A stretch of DNA of 64,000 bases from Amylostereum areolatum (GCA_012932865.1 SAXG01000050.1:248001-312000); one strand, 5' to 3'; shown: positions 43,696-53,984, numbered from the stretch's first letter. Numbers and translations: made by a program. The notes: generated by a model from the sequence alone, not told the origin.

Positions 43696-45648
43696 AATAC
43701 GCCATACCACGCGGGTGCGTGGCAGCGGGCGCTCAACGCCGCCGGACTCACTCCCAAATACCCCGATCTTGTACACAGTCTCTCGCATGGTTTTCGTATT
43801 GGTTTCCCCCTAATCACTCGCACGCACGCGCCACTCAACAGCCCCTCTGTACTCACCCACGCTTCTGAATTCCGACGGGTGGTACAGCACGAATTTGACG
43901 TCGGGCGTTACCTGGGCCCTTTTCCGCGTCGCGTGTTGGAGGCACTCATCGGCCCTTTCCAGACTTCCCCTATCTCGCTAATCCCCAAACCACATAAACC
44001 AGATACCTTTCGTTTAATCCAAAATTTTTCCTTCCCGCATACTCCTTCCCCTACGCATACATCCATTAATTATAGCATACGCTCCGACGATTACCCTTGC
44101 ACCTGGGGCACTTTCCGTACCTTTTGTTTAGTAGTCCTCTCCCTTCCCCCAGGATCCGAAGGGGCAGTCCGAGATGTATCGGAAGCGTACCGCACGGTCC
44201 CTCTACACCCCTCCCAGTGGCCAAGCGCGGTCGTGCGGCTGTCCAATGACGAAGATTCCTTTGTAGTTGACAGCAATGCAAGCTTCGGTACCGCGTCCAT
44301 GGCAGGTGTGTACGGAAACCTCCAGGACGCTGCCGTTGACATCATGCGCGCACATGGCCTTGGCCCCGTCTCTAAATGGGTCGACGACCATGTTTTCATA
44401 CGAGTGCGGCGGGAGTTTTTAGAGGCATACAATGGCCTCCGCCAGCGTGTCCGCCAACGAATATTGCGAGTCGGCGGGCAGCAGCAAACCGGAGGACGGT
44501 TATGGTACGCGGGTGGCACTCTATCAGACGGGCATGTCGAAGAGTTCGATGACGACATGTCCTTCGGGGTGAGAGATTTATCGGGACAATCACCGCGCTC
44601 CGCCCACGACCGCCTTTTCACTTGCGCGATGCAAGACATCGACGATGTTTCGAACATCCTCGGCACACCATGGCAGCTAGAGAAAGACAAGCCTTTCTCA
44701 GTGGAATTTGATTACACGGGATTGACCTGGAGCCTCGGGACACGTACTATCGCTTTGCCCGAGAGCAAGCGCGACAAATACCGGGCCGCTATCCAAACAT
44801 GGCAGAAATCACGGGCGCACGTGCTGAAAGAGGTCCAGGGGCTATACGGGAAACTGCTACACGCGGCCCGGGTACTTCCGGAGGGACGCGCGTATCTGAC
44901 AAACCTCGAGGTCGCTCTCTCCCTCTACCCCGACGACACCGGTCTCAAGCCGCGCACACCCCCCAGGGGAACCCCCGAAGACCTCCGTTGGTGGAACGAC
45001 AAACTATCCTACCCCCTCGTGCGGCCCATCCCGGATGCCTCCAACGCGATCGATTGCCACGCCTACTCGGATGCAAGCTCCGGAGTCGGTTTGGGGATTT
45101 GGGTGGCGGGGCGGTGGCGGGCATGGCGGTTACGAGCAGGTTGGGCAACGGACGGGCGAGACATTGGCTGGGCAGAAGCGGTGGGTTTCGAGTTCCTCAT
45201 CCGCACCCTTCTTCTCCTCGCGCAACCTGGCATCCTCCCTCCTCACGTCCTTGTCTACGGCGACAACAAGGGTGTCGTTGAAGGTTGGTGGAATGGCCGC
45301 AGCCGACAGAAGCAGACCAACGAGGTCTTCAAGAGAATCCACCAGCTCCTGGCACCTGGGCACCATTCTATCTCAACACACTACGTCCGTAGTGCGGAGA
45401 ATCCCGCCGATCGGCCTTCACGCGGCCTCTACCCCCCCCAACATCTTCTCCTCCCCTCCTTTCCCATTCCCGAGCCGCTCCGACAGTTCATCGCAAACTT
45501 TGACGATCTCACGATCCCACCCTCTCAGCTCGATCACGGTACGGGGCCTGGATTGGCTCCCCCCCAGCGGAGCGGCGACAACAAGCAGAGCCGTGCAGCA
45601 TGGCGCTTCGCGGGCGGAGCGGACAGAGCGGACAGCACATTCCGATAG
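43696..45648 (+). CDS. Reverse transcriptase-RNase H of retroelement 2
   Basis: Open frame overlapping the end of gag in another phase; translation start unknown. Motifs: FRIGFPLITRTHAPLNSPS, ISLIPKPHKPDTFRLIQNFS, GAVRDVSEAYRTVPLHPSQW, NASFGTASMAGVYGNLQDA and KWVDDHVFIRV, in which the usual Y/F-x-DD is WVDD. The RNase H part contains CHAYSDASSGVGLGIWV, WAEAVGFEFLI, LVYGDNKGVVEGWW and THYVRSAENPADRPSRG. Only distant similarity to the polymerase of retroelement 1, so this is a different family. The frame is open to TAG 45646-45648. Confidence 0.85.
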   Translation, partial: NTPYHAGAWQRALNAAGLTPKYPDLVHSLSHGFRIGFPLITRTHAPLNSPSVLTHASEFRRVVQHEFDVGRYLGPFPRRVLEALIGPFQTSPISLIPKPHKPDTFRLIQNFSFPHTPSPTHTSINYSIRSDDYPCTWGTFRTFCLVVLSLPPGSEGAVRDVSEAYRTVPLHPSQWPSAVVRLSNDEDSFVVDSNASFGTASMAGVYGNLQDAAVDIMRAHGLGPVSKWVDDHVFIRVRREFLEAYNGLRQRVRQRILRVGGQQQTGGRLWYAGGTLSDGHVEEFDDDMSFGVRDLSGQSPRSAHDRLFTCAMQDIDDVSNILGTPWQLEKDKPFSVEFDYTGLTWSLGTRTIALPESKRDKYRAAIQTWQKSRAHVLKEVQGLYGKLLHAARVLPEGRAYLTNLEVALSLYPDDTGLKPRTPPRGTPEDLRWWNDKLSYPLVRPIPDASNAIDCHAYSDASSGVGLGIWVAGRWRAWRLRAGWATDGRDIGWAEAVGFEFLIRTLLLLAQPGILPPHVLVYGDNKGVVEGWWNGRSRQKQTNEVFKRIHQLLAPGHHSISTHYVRSAENPADRPSRGLYPPQHLLLPSFPIPEPLRQFIANFDDLTIPPSQLDHGTGPGLAPPQRSGDNKQSRAAWRFAGGADRADSTFR

Positions 45649-45649
45649 T

Positions 45650-46870
45650 GCATGCGCTTCGAGGCGGGCCCCACGTGTTCTTCCCTCTCCGTTACCCGCA
45701 CTTGAACAGAACCAGTCGCGTCCACGACCGTACCGCGCTGGCCTCGCGCCAGACCCATCTAACCTGCGCCCGCATTGCCTCGCGCGAGAGCGGCTCCACC
45801 TCTGGCGCCCAGCGGATTGCGAGCCGCTCCCGCCTCCGTTCGGACCAGAAGATGAGGAGCGCCTTCTCCGCGTCCTAGGTGAAGGTTGGCAGGCCGCGAC
45901 TCTCGAAACGTATGCGGCAGGCCTCTTGACTTTCCACGTCATCTGCGACCGGCGGGGCGTCTCGGAGGCCGATCGCGCGCCTGCAAGCCCAGGTTTGCTC
46001 CTCATCTTCGCGACAACCCTGGCCGGGGGATACGCGCAAAGCACGGTTTCGAACTACATTGCAGGCCTCCGCGCCTGGCACATACTCCACCGCAAACCCT
46101 GGAACATGGATCCAGCTTACCTCACCATTCTTCTCCACGCCGCAGACAGGCTTGCGCCCGAAGCCTCCATGCGCGCACCACGGGAGCCATACACAAAGGA
46201 AGACCTCGAGGCCATTTATCGGCACCTCGACCTCGTGCGTCCGCAAGACGCGGCAGTGTGGGCCTGCGCCACTTCCCTCTTCTACGGCATCGGGCGCACC
46301 GGCGAGTTGGCGGTCCGCCGGACAACGGGCCCGCAGTCCTTCAAGGTGGGCCGATACCCAACGATCAAGGACGTTGCGCACGGCACCAGCAGGGACACGA
46401 ACCAGCCCTACACGTTAATCGCCCTCTCATGCACGAAGAGCCAGAAGTCCAAGAAGAAGCGCGAACACATGTCCTGGGCTCCGCAGGATGGCATCGCGGA
46501 TCCTGCGGCGGCGCTCCAAAACCACATCGAGGTCAACTCCCCCACGAACACTGAGCACCTGTTCGCGTACATCGATGACAGTGGCAAGCGGGTTCCCCTG
46601 TACAAGTCAACCTTCGAGGGGCGCTTGCGGGCGGCATGCGCTGCCGCTGGGATCGCTTTCAAGCAGTGCCACGGGTTTCGAATTGGCGGCACCCTAGAAT
46701 ACCTCCTTCGAGGCGTGCCCTTTGCGGAAGTGCAGTCGATGGGCCGGTGGGCCAGCGACGCCTTCTTGATCTACCTTCGACGGCACGCGGAGATCCTCGC
46801 CCCTTACATGCAGGCGCAGCCGCCAGTGCATGGTGCTTTCCTCCGCTATGCGTTGCCGCCAGTGCGTTAG
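45650..46870 (+). CDS. Tyrosine recombinase of retroelement 2
   Basis: Open frame beginning near the RT stop in another phase; start codon not identified. Core-binding part: GEGWQAATLETYAAGLLTFH, GYAQSTVSNYIAGLRAWHIL. Catalytic part: SLFYGIGRTGELAVRR (Arg I), FKQCHGFRIGGTLEYLLRG (HxxR) and SMGRWASDAFLIYLRRH (nucleophile Tyr), ending PVHGAFLRYALPPVR at 46868-46870. It would recombine the circular intermediate at the A/B junction. All catalytic residues are present. Confidence 0.88.
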   Translation, partial: ACASRRAPRVLPSPLPALEQNQSRPRPYRAGLAPDPSNLRPHCLARERLHLWRPADCEPLPPPFGPEDEERLLRVLGEGWQAATLETYAAGLLTFHVICDRRGVSEADRAPASPGLLLIFATTLAGGYAQSTVSNYIAGLRAWHILHRKPWNMDPAYLTILLHAADRLAPEASMRAPREPYTKEDLEAIYRHLDLVRPQDAAVWACATSLFYGIGRTGELAVRRTTGPQSFKVGRYPTIKDVAHGTSRDTNQPYTLIALSCTKSQKSKKKREHMSWAPQDGIADPAAALQNHIEVNSPTNTEHLFAYIDDSGKRVPLYKSTFEGRLRAACAAAGIAFKQCHGFRIGGTLEYLLRGVPFAEVQSMGRWASDAFLIYLRRHAEILAPYMQAQPPVHGAFLRYALPPVR

Positions 46871-46944
46871 GGTGAGCCTTTCCTCCTAGTCTGTGGGGTT
46901 CAGCGCAGCAGCTGATGCGTCGTCAGCCTCCTACTTTGTTTGGG

Positions 46945-47127
46945 TATCGCTGCTGCTTTGTTTCGTTGTTTGGCGCCGGTGGGCCTGCTTCGCAGGCCTT
47001 TCCCCCACCTTCGTTTATGATTGTGTGTTTGCTACGTATCCTCCTTGTGCCCATTTCAATACACTATGTGTTGGTTCATCATCTCTGTTCCCTCATGGGG
47101 CTACTAAGAAAGGCAAGCCCATAGATG
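46945..47127 (+). repeat. Split direct repeat B1
   Basis: tatcgctgctgctttgtttc to aagcccatagatg; matches 48275-48457 in the same orientation. It directly abuts A2. Confidence 0.92.
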
Positions 47128-47286
47128 TCAGCTCTGGGCTGAGTGAGGCACGAGCACAGCACAGCGCATTGTCTATGGCCGACGCCGGCTCGGGTGTAGC
47201 CGGTGTCCCTTTCTCTTTCCCCCCCATCTCGACGCAGCGTAGCCCATTCCAGTGGCCTAGCTGCTTCTCTTTTCTCTTTGCTTCGC
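47126..47286 (+). repeat. Split direct repeat A2
   Basis: Copy of A1 (41820-41980). The B1/A2 junction has the sequence expected when the two outer ends of the element are joined in a circle. Confidence 0.92.
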
Positions 47287-47465
47287 CCGCCCTGTCAGCC
47301 GGCGGATTGCCGCCTGTTCCCACCCTTTCGCTTAGCAGTTACTCTAATCAGACATTGAAGCGGCGCCCAATTAATTCTGGCCTTGAGAGCCTATATATCT
47401 TTGGTCGCATCTGGAAGGCAGCCACCTTCTAGCTTCTTTCCTCTCAGCCGCCTTGCTGCACCAGC

Positions 47466-48038
47466 ATGAGCTCCTCTTCTATCGCCCTCTCCTGCACCAC
47501 CAGCACACAGCCCATCAGTGTGGACTCCCTTACCATGTCCTTGGAGTTCCCTGCCCCAACCGCTGAAGACTTCCTTCCCGCCAAGAAGGTGCATGTCGTG
47601 TTCCTCCCAGAGGCCACAGCGGAAGGAGGGGCAAACATGTGGGCCCTCTGCTGCAGTCCAGCTCAGCGGATAGGTGTTGGGGATCTGTTAGAACTCCATT
47701 GGCATGTTGCCGCCTTCAGGCCAGAGGCGCCTTTGCATTTGCAGGGTCGCATACAAGGTGTACGAGCCGTTGGAAGGGCACATGTGGATTTCTGGGTCGT
47801 CAGCAACCAGATGGAAGGCTTCTACCTGTCAGCACCCTTACCATGGGTGCGCCTTTCTGTAGGAGTACACCTCCTCAGCACCCTGCGAAAGTTTCTCTGC
47901 ATGAACCCCCAGCGCTCCTTCTCCAGAGCAGCTGGCTATGTTGAGCCGGTGTCTGGCCACACCTGCCTGCACATCCAGGAGGCCATGCGGAATGCAGGAG
48001 TAGTCGCATCATTCTCCATCATGGTTGCACTACCCTGA
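47466..48038 (+). CDS. Extra ORF between A2 and B2 of retroelement 2
   Basis: 190-codon open frame, ATG 47466 (MSSSSIALSCTTSTQPISVD) to TGA 48038. The product is moderately hydrophobic and mixed alpha/beta in look (KKVHVVFLPEATAEGGANMW, GVGDLLELHWHVAAFRPEAP, GRAHVDFWVVSNQMEGFYL, LSVGVHLLSTLRKFLCMN), with no membrane segment or catalytic motif that I recognise. It lies in the right-hand internal part of the element, where some Ngaro elements carry an additional gene. Codon composition resembles the rest of the element. It may be a real accessory gene or an unselected frame. Confidence 0.5.
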   Translation: MSSSSIALSCTTSTQPISVDSLTMSLEFPAPTAEDFLPAKKVHVVFLPEATAEGGANMWALCCSPAQRIGVGDLLELHWHVAAFRPEAPLHLQGRIQGVRAVGRAHVDFWVVSNQMEGFYLSAPLPWVRLSVGVHLLSTLRKFLCMNPQRSFSRAAGYVEPVSGHTCLHIQEAMRNAGVVASFSIMVALP

Positions 48039-48274
48039 GCAGGGTGGCAGCATAGACTTGACAACCTTCCACATCCTTTGTAAGTTGCCAGAAGTCGCTG
48101 TCTGATGCCTCGCTAACTTTGTTCAGGCGCTCAGGCTCCACTCCGTGACCACCTTCAATCTACTATCCATTCTCTCCTTTCCCTTTCCAGGGCCCAGGCA
48201 TCTGAATTAGCACCAGCGCGCTCAGTTGTATCGGGTTTTTTCCCACCCACCATACCCTTTGACCCATCCCACCC

Positions 48275-48457
48275 TATCGCTGCTGCTTTGTTTCGTTGTT
48301 TGGCGCCGGTGGGCCTGCTTCGCAGGCCTTTCCCCCACCTTCGTTTATGATTGTGTGTTTGCTACGTATCCTCCTTGTGCCCATTTCAATACACTATGTG
48401 TTGGTTCATCATCTCTGTTCCCTCATGGGGCTACTAAGAAAGGCAAGCCCATAGATG
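48275..48457 (+). repeat. Split direct repeat B2, right end of element
   Basis: Copy of B1 (46945-47127), ending ATAGATG; genomic sequence atcctcagtgacc follows. Confidence 0.92.
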
Positions 48458-48523
48458 ATCCTCAGTGACCTGCGTGAAATTGTGCATTTGGGTTAGGGAC
48501 AGCCTTTTGGAACCATTGATATC

Positions 48524-48607
48524 GGGCAAGTGGCACAGTGGTAGCGCCCACGCTTCGCATCTTTCCTTGATTGCGTGAGGTCCAGGGTTCAATCCCCTGC
48601 TTGTCCA
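48524..48607 (+). tRNA. tRNA-Ala (CGC) with 12-nt intron
   Basis: GGGCAAG pairs with CTTGTCC (one G-T). The D-arm is GCAC-AGTGGTA-GCGC with one A-C mismatch. The anticodon stem CACGC/GCGTG closes a 19-nt loop that contains TTCGCA, the intron TCTTTCCTTGAT after position 37, then T38. The anticodon is CGC, reading GCG (Ala). The T-arm is CAGGG-TTCAATC-CCCTG, with discriminator A73 and no encoded CCA. A run of six T at 48608-48613 is a pol III terminator. It lies 66 bp past the right end of the Ngaro-like element. Confidence 0.85.
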
Positions 48608-48613
48608 TTTTTT
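48608..48613 (+). terminator. Pol III T-run terminator
   Basis: TTTTTT immediately after the tRNA discriminator base. Confidence 0.75.
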
Positions 48614-48840
48614 CCGCCGAACAGAATCTCGAGCTGCGGCTCTGGGCTACCCTTTTTTTCAATTTTTGGCTTCTGAGCCTTGCCTGGCTGCCTTTAAGTT
48701 TCTCTTGCACACGCTGCACGGCCCAGTGGCCCACGGGTGAGTCGGTGACGGTGTTCTTTATTTATTTTTTGTTCTGGCCCTTCTGGGCAGTAGTACTATT
48801 GGGGCACTTTTACATGATGTACAATGCAAACTCGAAGCTG

Positions 48841-50586
48841 TCAACGCGCTTCTCCAGCCGGACGACGTCTAGTCTGACCCCGCTTATCACGGTAAAACAA
48901 GATATCGCCTACAAAACTCGGTCAGCGAAACGCCCAACAAGACGCCGGGTGGCGGAAATGAAATTCTAAACGAGCTGATGCGCCTACCTTCGTCGTCCAC
49001 AAATTGACAGTCGTTGTAGTTCCTCCAAAGCGCCTTGAAAACCGGTTGATCGGAAAAGGCGTAGTGTTCGCCGAGGAAGTCTTTTAAGTACTGCGTAGCC
49101 TCCTCTCCGTGGTCTGTGCGTGGATTAGAGATCTCGAAAGATGGGGTATAGATAAAGGAGGACGTACACCAGGGCATCTTCGGGAAGAAGTGATGGATAA
49201 CATGGAAGTGAGCGACGTCGTGCAGAAAGAAACGCCCCTGCCACCCTAGAACAGGTCGATCCACCGTAGCCGCCGCGCCTCGTTGGTAGTTCCACGCCGT
49301 TTTGCGGTAATGCGGGAGCTCGGGGTCCGTATGGTGAAGGTAGGTGATACAAATAAACCAGTGCGAGACCAGGAGCCAAGGAATACCGTAGTATCGGATG
49401 ACCGCCCCAGCACCGTAGACTTTGCACGCTTGATACACGGTAAATATCATGAAGGATATGCCGGCATTGGACAGGATAACGATATTCCTCTGCCCCTTCG
49501 CGAACAGAATAGAGTTAGCTAAGAAGATGCCCCCCAGGGATTAGCCGAAGCAACGAGTGTAAAAGGCAACCAGCACCCACGATCAAAATGGTTGGTCCAA
49601 CGCGGATAGTTCTTCTGCCCGGACACGTTGAACACTGTCACGCCGTTTAGGAAAATGGACATCGAGGGCGCAAGACGGGGAGGACATACGGAGATACGCC
49701 GGGAAGGCCAGCAATTGCTGGCGCACGAGGGTGAACAACGTGTAGATCGGCGTGTCACCCAAGAGCTCGTCGTAGTCAAGCTTCCCGCTCCCCTGCGGAG
49801 GTACCGAAATCCCCAGATCGCTCCGCACTTTGGGCACGTACACCTCGTCCCTTTCCATCGACCCATGACTGATATGGTGACGGTGGTGCGAAATTTTCCA
49901 GCTGAAATAGGGCGTCCACAGCGCCGAATGTATGACCTGCGAGATGGTGGGATGAGCTGGATACCTGGAATAGAGTATCGCCAGGAAAAAACCGCGCACG
50001 AATCCGATGGCGTCACAGACAGTACGATTCGAGGAAAATGCGCCATGTCCACACTGATACGAGAAGACCGGGTCAGAAAATAAAACCACCGACGTGGGAG
50101 GCCAATAAGCTCGCCTCGTGGCCCATCACCCAGATTCCGGTGAATACGAGTCCTTGAAACCACCAGCTGGAAGATCATATCAGATGCGTTCCATAGAGAG
50201 GCGTTATAGCGTCCTTACTAAATAGCCCAGCAGACCGATCTGAGTGCAAATACGGTATGCGGTGTTGTTAAGAACGCGACCTGATCTTGGATAATCAAGG
50301 TATCTATGAATGTTGCCATCCACCAAAGTATCGAAGCCATGGCGATGTCGCGGGCGAGGTAGTAAACAGATCTCGTGGTATCGCGGGCGAAGAAGCGGGT
50401 GGGTATGGCAGCACGTATCTCTGCCAAAGAGCTGCGGTGTGAGAGAACGATGGTCAACGTCCGCATTGACGAGTGCGGCATCCATAGTACCTACCAATGT
50501 AAAGGCGTGAACTCCGGAAGCTGATGTTCAGAATCAGATGGCGTCCTCGCAGTCGTTGACGTAGTTTCTGCAGTCATAGTCGCCAT
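48841..50586 (-). CDS. Delta-12-type (FAD2-like) fatty acid desaturase 1
   Basis: Membrane diiron enzyme that inserts a double bond (or acetylenic bond) into acyl chains in the ER. ATG 50586 (MATMTAETTSTTARTPSD), then SLAEIRAAIPTRFFARDTTR, membrane helices, HECGHGAFSS (box 1), HSALWTPYFSWKISHHRHH (box 2), ERDEVYVPKV, GQKNYPRWTNHF, THLHHTDPELPHY-like ITYLHHTDPELPHY, GRFFLHDVAHFHVIHHFFP (box 3) and MPWYHGEEATQYLKDFLGEH, ending at TGA 48841. About ten exons. The intron that splits HE from CGH appears to use a GC donor (GAG|GCGAGC..TATCAG, 61 nt, with CTGAC 20 nt before the acceptor). All eight canonical histidines are present and the frame is clean. Confidence 0.9.
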
Positions 50587-51352
50587 GGATGTGAAGTCAG
50601 AGAGGGAAATTTGGAAAGGAAATACGATGAGCTTTTGGCGACTTTTATACATCCAGGGCTTTGCGGGGGCGTATGACCAAGGATCAGTGGCATCGAAGGC
50701 CCGCCGCACACCGAGCACAGCGATTGCTATAGTATTTCCTAGCTCATGTCCCTTCTCACGCCCCCCCAGGCTCGACAGAGATCGGAAACGAATCGGTCAT
50801 CCTGCTCTAGCCGGACTAAGATTCGGCGCCTCGGACAGTTTTGTGGGTTGTAAGTATTTCGAGAAGTACACGTTCTGTCCGCATGGCGAAGCGCTGGAAG
50901 ATGCAGCCCCTTCATTCCTACACATCTGTCAGCGGATACATACAGGAAGGCGTGATGCAGTCTGCAGAACGGCACACCGATCTCGTCGCTGCTCCGATTC
51001 TTGACCTTTCCCGCGATTGGCACGCATTTCCATACCTATAAGCGTTGCGCACAAGGAGGGACAGACATTCTATGGAAGTTCAATGGGTTCAAAGGTAGAC
51101 TAGACTTGATGCCACTGCCCACGTATAATCGGATCAGATGCATGGTAACTTAGGATGCCAGATGTGCGATGGCATCCGGGTCGCGAAAAGTTCATTTGTG
51201 TATCTTTTGCCCCAAACCTGTGCAGAATGATGCAAATACAGATCACCTGCGATCTATATCTATAGCCTGAGTCTTTCGAGCAATCCACGAGTTAGATTTG
51301 TTTTTGGACGCACAGAATCACACGACTTACGCGTATGAAGACCGTATATTAT
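50587..51352. other. Intergenic, desaturase 1 promoter
   Basis: 766 bp with no supported gene; short frames on both strands lack conserved motifs. Confidence 0.4.
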
Positions 51353-53179
51353 TCACCACCCGGTGAAGAGCTTGCGCATTATTCTAGATGCGAAGGGAAC
51401 TGCCGAAGTACTCTCCTCGACGTTCGTACCCTGCGGCAACCCCTTCGCATCCAGCTCATAGAAGCTAATGTCCGGACGATCCGTTCTCGTCACCCTGCCA
51501 TCTTCTTCATGGAAAGGGACACGAGGGCGCGGCGCCATGTTGTACTGCAGAAAAGGCGCCAAGGTCAGTCTTTTCTGAGGAGAAGTCTGGATAGCAAGGG
51601 TTCACGTACATCTAGCAATGCCTCGAAATACTCCCGCACGGGCCGCACATACCACCGACGCAAGGCCCCGTCGGGGCCCTTTTCGAACCAACCCAAATGG
51701 CCGCCATGCGCCGTCCGAACGACGTACACCCAGGGATTCATGAGGATCTCCGCCTGAGGAAGGGCTTCGTCCCCAATGACCGGGTCGTCCTCGGCATTCA
51801 ACCCCAATAGGGGGATTCGCACACTGGCGACGAAGCGGGACGAGCTGACCGACGCGTAATAATGGTCCGCATTTGCGAACCCGAAGACTGGCGCGGTGAC
51901 GGTGTTGTCGAAGTACCGTAGAGACACGAACCGTTTCTTGATCAGGTCGTCGACGACGTCCGCCGGCAATGGAGGATTGGGGCAGTCGAGGAACGCCTCA
52001 CGGTGGCGAGCCACCAACGAGCGGACCGCACCCCCCATGACGTTCTTGTAGATGTACTTGTTCATGAGCGTCGCAGATTCAATATGCCGCGCCGATCGAA
52101 CAAAATCCCATGGGTTTGCGAGGACAACCGCGGCAGTGAGCGGACACGCGTCGCCTTCCTCTCCGACGTACTTCGTCATAGCATTCGCGCCGAGCGAAAA
52201 TCCTGCGTAGAAACTGAGCGAGACGTGACCAAGTCGCGCATAAGTAACACACACCGATCCCAAAAATTGGAGATTCGGGAAAATTCTTTGCGATCCAGAG
52301 CACGGCGGTGCGTATGTCGTCCGTTGTACCTGCCTGCCGTAAAGGCGCGATTAACATCGTCGTCTCATGAAACGTCGTGTTCGGTTTCACGCGTACTTAC
52401 GTTGTAAAGTTTGGGCGTGGTCACGGGCGATCGGTTACAGCCGCGCGAGTTCAAGACCACGGCGCGCATGCCAAGGCCCCCGGCCGACTTTCGAGCGGTG
52501 AGGACGCTGAGAGTCGCGCGGACATAGGCCTCATGCGATCCTCCCGTAAGTCCATGCGCCACGATAAGGACGGGCTCGCCTTCTTCGCGTGGCGAGGAAT
52601 GCAAGGAAGGCGTCACGTCAAGCGCCAGCGTTCCTGCGAACTTCCTCAGACCCTATAACGCATATCGAACACGACCTGTTTGAGACTTACCGCCATCGGA
52701 TACCCGAATATACGTTCTAGTACAAGTTGAATATCAGAGAAATGGCGCAGGGCGGTCAGGACGACGGTTACCTTGCATATTCCACTGGATCGTCTTTGCT
52801 AAAATCGCCGATGGAGGTGTATATTGTCTGCGCGTTGGGCCTAAATTGACCATCAGCATGCCGTCATTTAGAAGTGGAACAAGAAGCAACTTCGGACACA
52901 CCCGGGGAGCCACCAAACACCTTTGTATCCAGCGGAAGCACTAAACACCGACGATAGTCCCCGTTTGATAAGGTCCGAGAAGTATTCTTCGTGCGAGTCC
53001 GGCGGCGAGGTGACTTTGTCGCGCGGCAGAAGGACGGGTCGTGGGCAGAAGAAGGTCTCCACAGGCCGATCCGACTGGCCAAAAAATCCCATGTATGTTG
53101 ACGCGAGAGCGGCGGCGATAATTGGTATCTTGAGGAAATAGCGAAAAAATAGGGATTGAATACGGGTGCAGAGATCCAT
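51353..53179 (-). CDS. Medium-chain acyl esterase/transferase (YheT-type hydrolase)
   Basis: Alpha/beta hydrolase of the YheT/EHT1-EEB1 family, which make or cleave medium-chain acyl esters. ATG 53179 gives MDLCTRIQSLFFRYFLKIP and a hydrophobic N-terminal anchor, then DLIKRGLSS, WLPGPNAQTIYTSIGDFSK, ALDVTPSLHSSP, the oxyanion block IVAHGLTGGSHEAYV, VLNSRGCNRSPVT, nucleophile elbow GFSLGANAMTKY (Ser), LLGLNAEDDPVI (Asp) and TAHGGHLGWFEKG (His). The full triad is present. Introns of ordinary size occur throughout, and the frame is clean to TGA 51353. It sits between two desaturase genes, suggesting a shared fatty-acyl substrate. Confidence 0.85.
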
Positions 53180-53984
53180 GGAATGCGCGGCACTCCGACT
53201 CGTCGGACAGATGACTAGTACGAGCGAACCTAGAGAGAAAGGTCATAGGGGGTCAGCGTTACTGAACCTAATGCAATGGCTGATACAATGTATATGTGCG
53301 CCTGCGTCAGGTGTGTGTATGAAGCTACTAAGTAAAGTGATGTGATGAGTGCTTTCTATGTCATTGCTTATATGATATCGGGGAGACAGTAGTAGCCGCG
53401 TTCACCAGGCTTCGTGAAGGGGAGTGGAATGTGGAAATCTCACCTAGATAGACTGGTAGATCCTCCCCAGGGATTCGTGTAAACGACGGTGGAAAAGAGC
53501 TGTCTCAAACGACAGTCGACCGTCTGTCGACGTCGTTCTGATTCAACGTGGCCGGCCAGGGGCCGGCACAAAGACGAGTTTCACCCGGAACCGGTCAACT
53601 TATTCCGGACGCCGCATCCGGGCTATATTGCCCTGATCCGAAAAATAGACTAGATTTGGGGCAGATATCAACTCCAAAGAGTGTAATCTGTCGGACAATG
53701 TAATCGCCCGGAAACAAGGCGCCCGCTATTTTCTTTGCTGAGCCGTCAGAAATGCTTCGCACAGCACTAAAGCCTCGAATCAGATACGCCTCTCTGTGTT
53801 CACGTTTAGGTACTGAGTATACCTCCCAGGGCCTCGTCGACCCCGGAGACAACCCGGAGAGATCCTGAGGGGCAGATTCCGTAAGTATAAGGCCTTTCCA
53901 CTCCAGGCGCAAATGGCAATGCACTCCTTCGACATTTGCACCTCCTCCTAGCTCTGTGCTGTGTATATCGATGCTCTCCACGCT
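53180..53984. promoter_or_regulatory. Divergent intergenic region, esterase and desaturase 2
   Basis: 805 bp between the start codons of the esterase (minus) and desaturase 2 (plus). Contains the inverted pair gtcgactgtcgtttgag-like / cgacagtcgaccgtctgtcg at about 53500-53530 and gccggccaggggccggc at 53551-53567. Co-regulation is plausible but not shown. Confidence 0.35.

Larger units (their letters stand above)
41820..48457 (+). mobile_element. Ngaro-like YR retrotransposon 2 with split direct repeats
   Basis: Complete structure A1 (41820-41980), ORFs, B1 (46945-47127), A2 (47126-47286), spacer with an ORF, B2 (48275-48457). A1 and A2 are 161 bp and B1 and B2 are 183 bp, each pair essentially identical, so insertion should be recent. 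This A-ORFs-B-A-B order is the split direct repeat format of Ngaro-group elements. B ends and A begins with TG, giving the B1/A2 overlap; the implied empty site is GCAGG-TG-ATCC without target duplication. It carries Gag-like, RT-RNase H and tyrosine recombinase genes plus an extra reading frame between A2 and B2. Confidence 0.9.
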
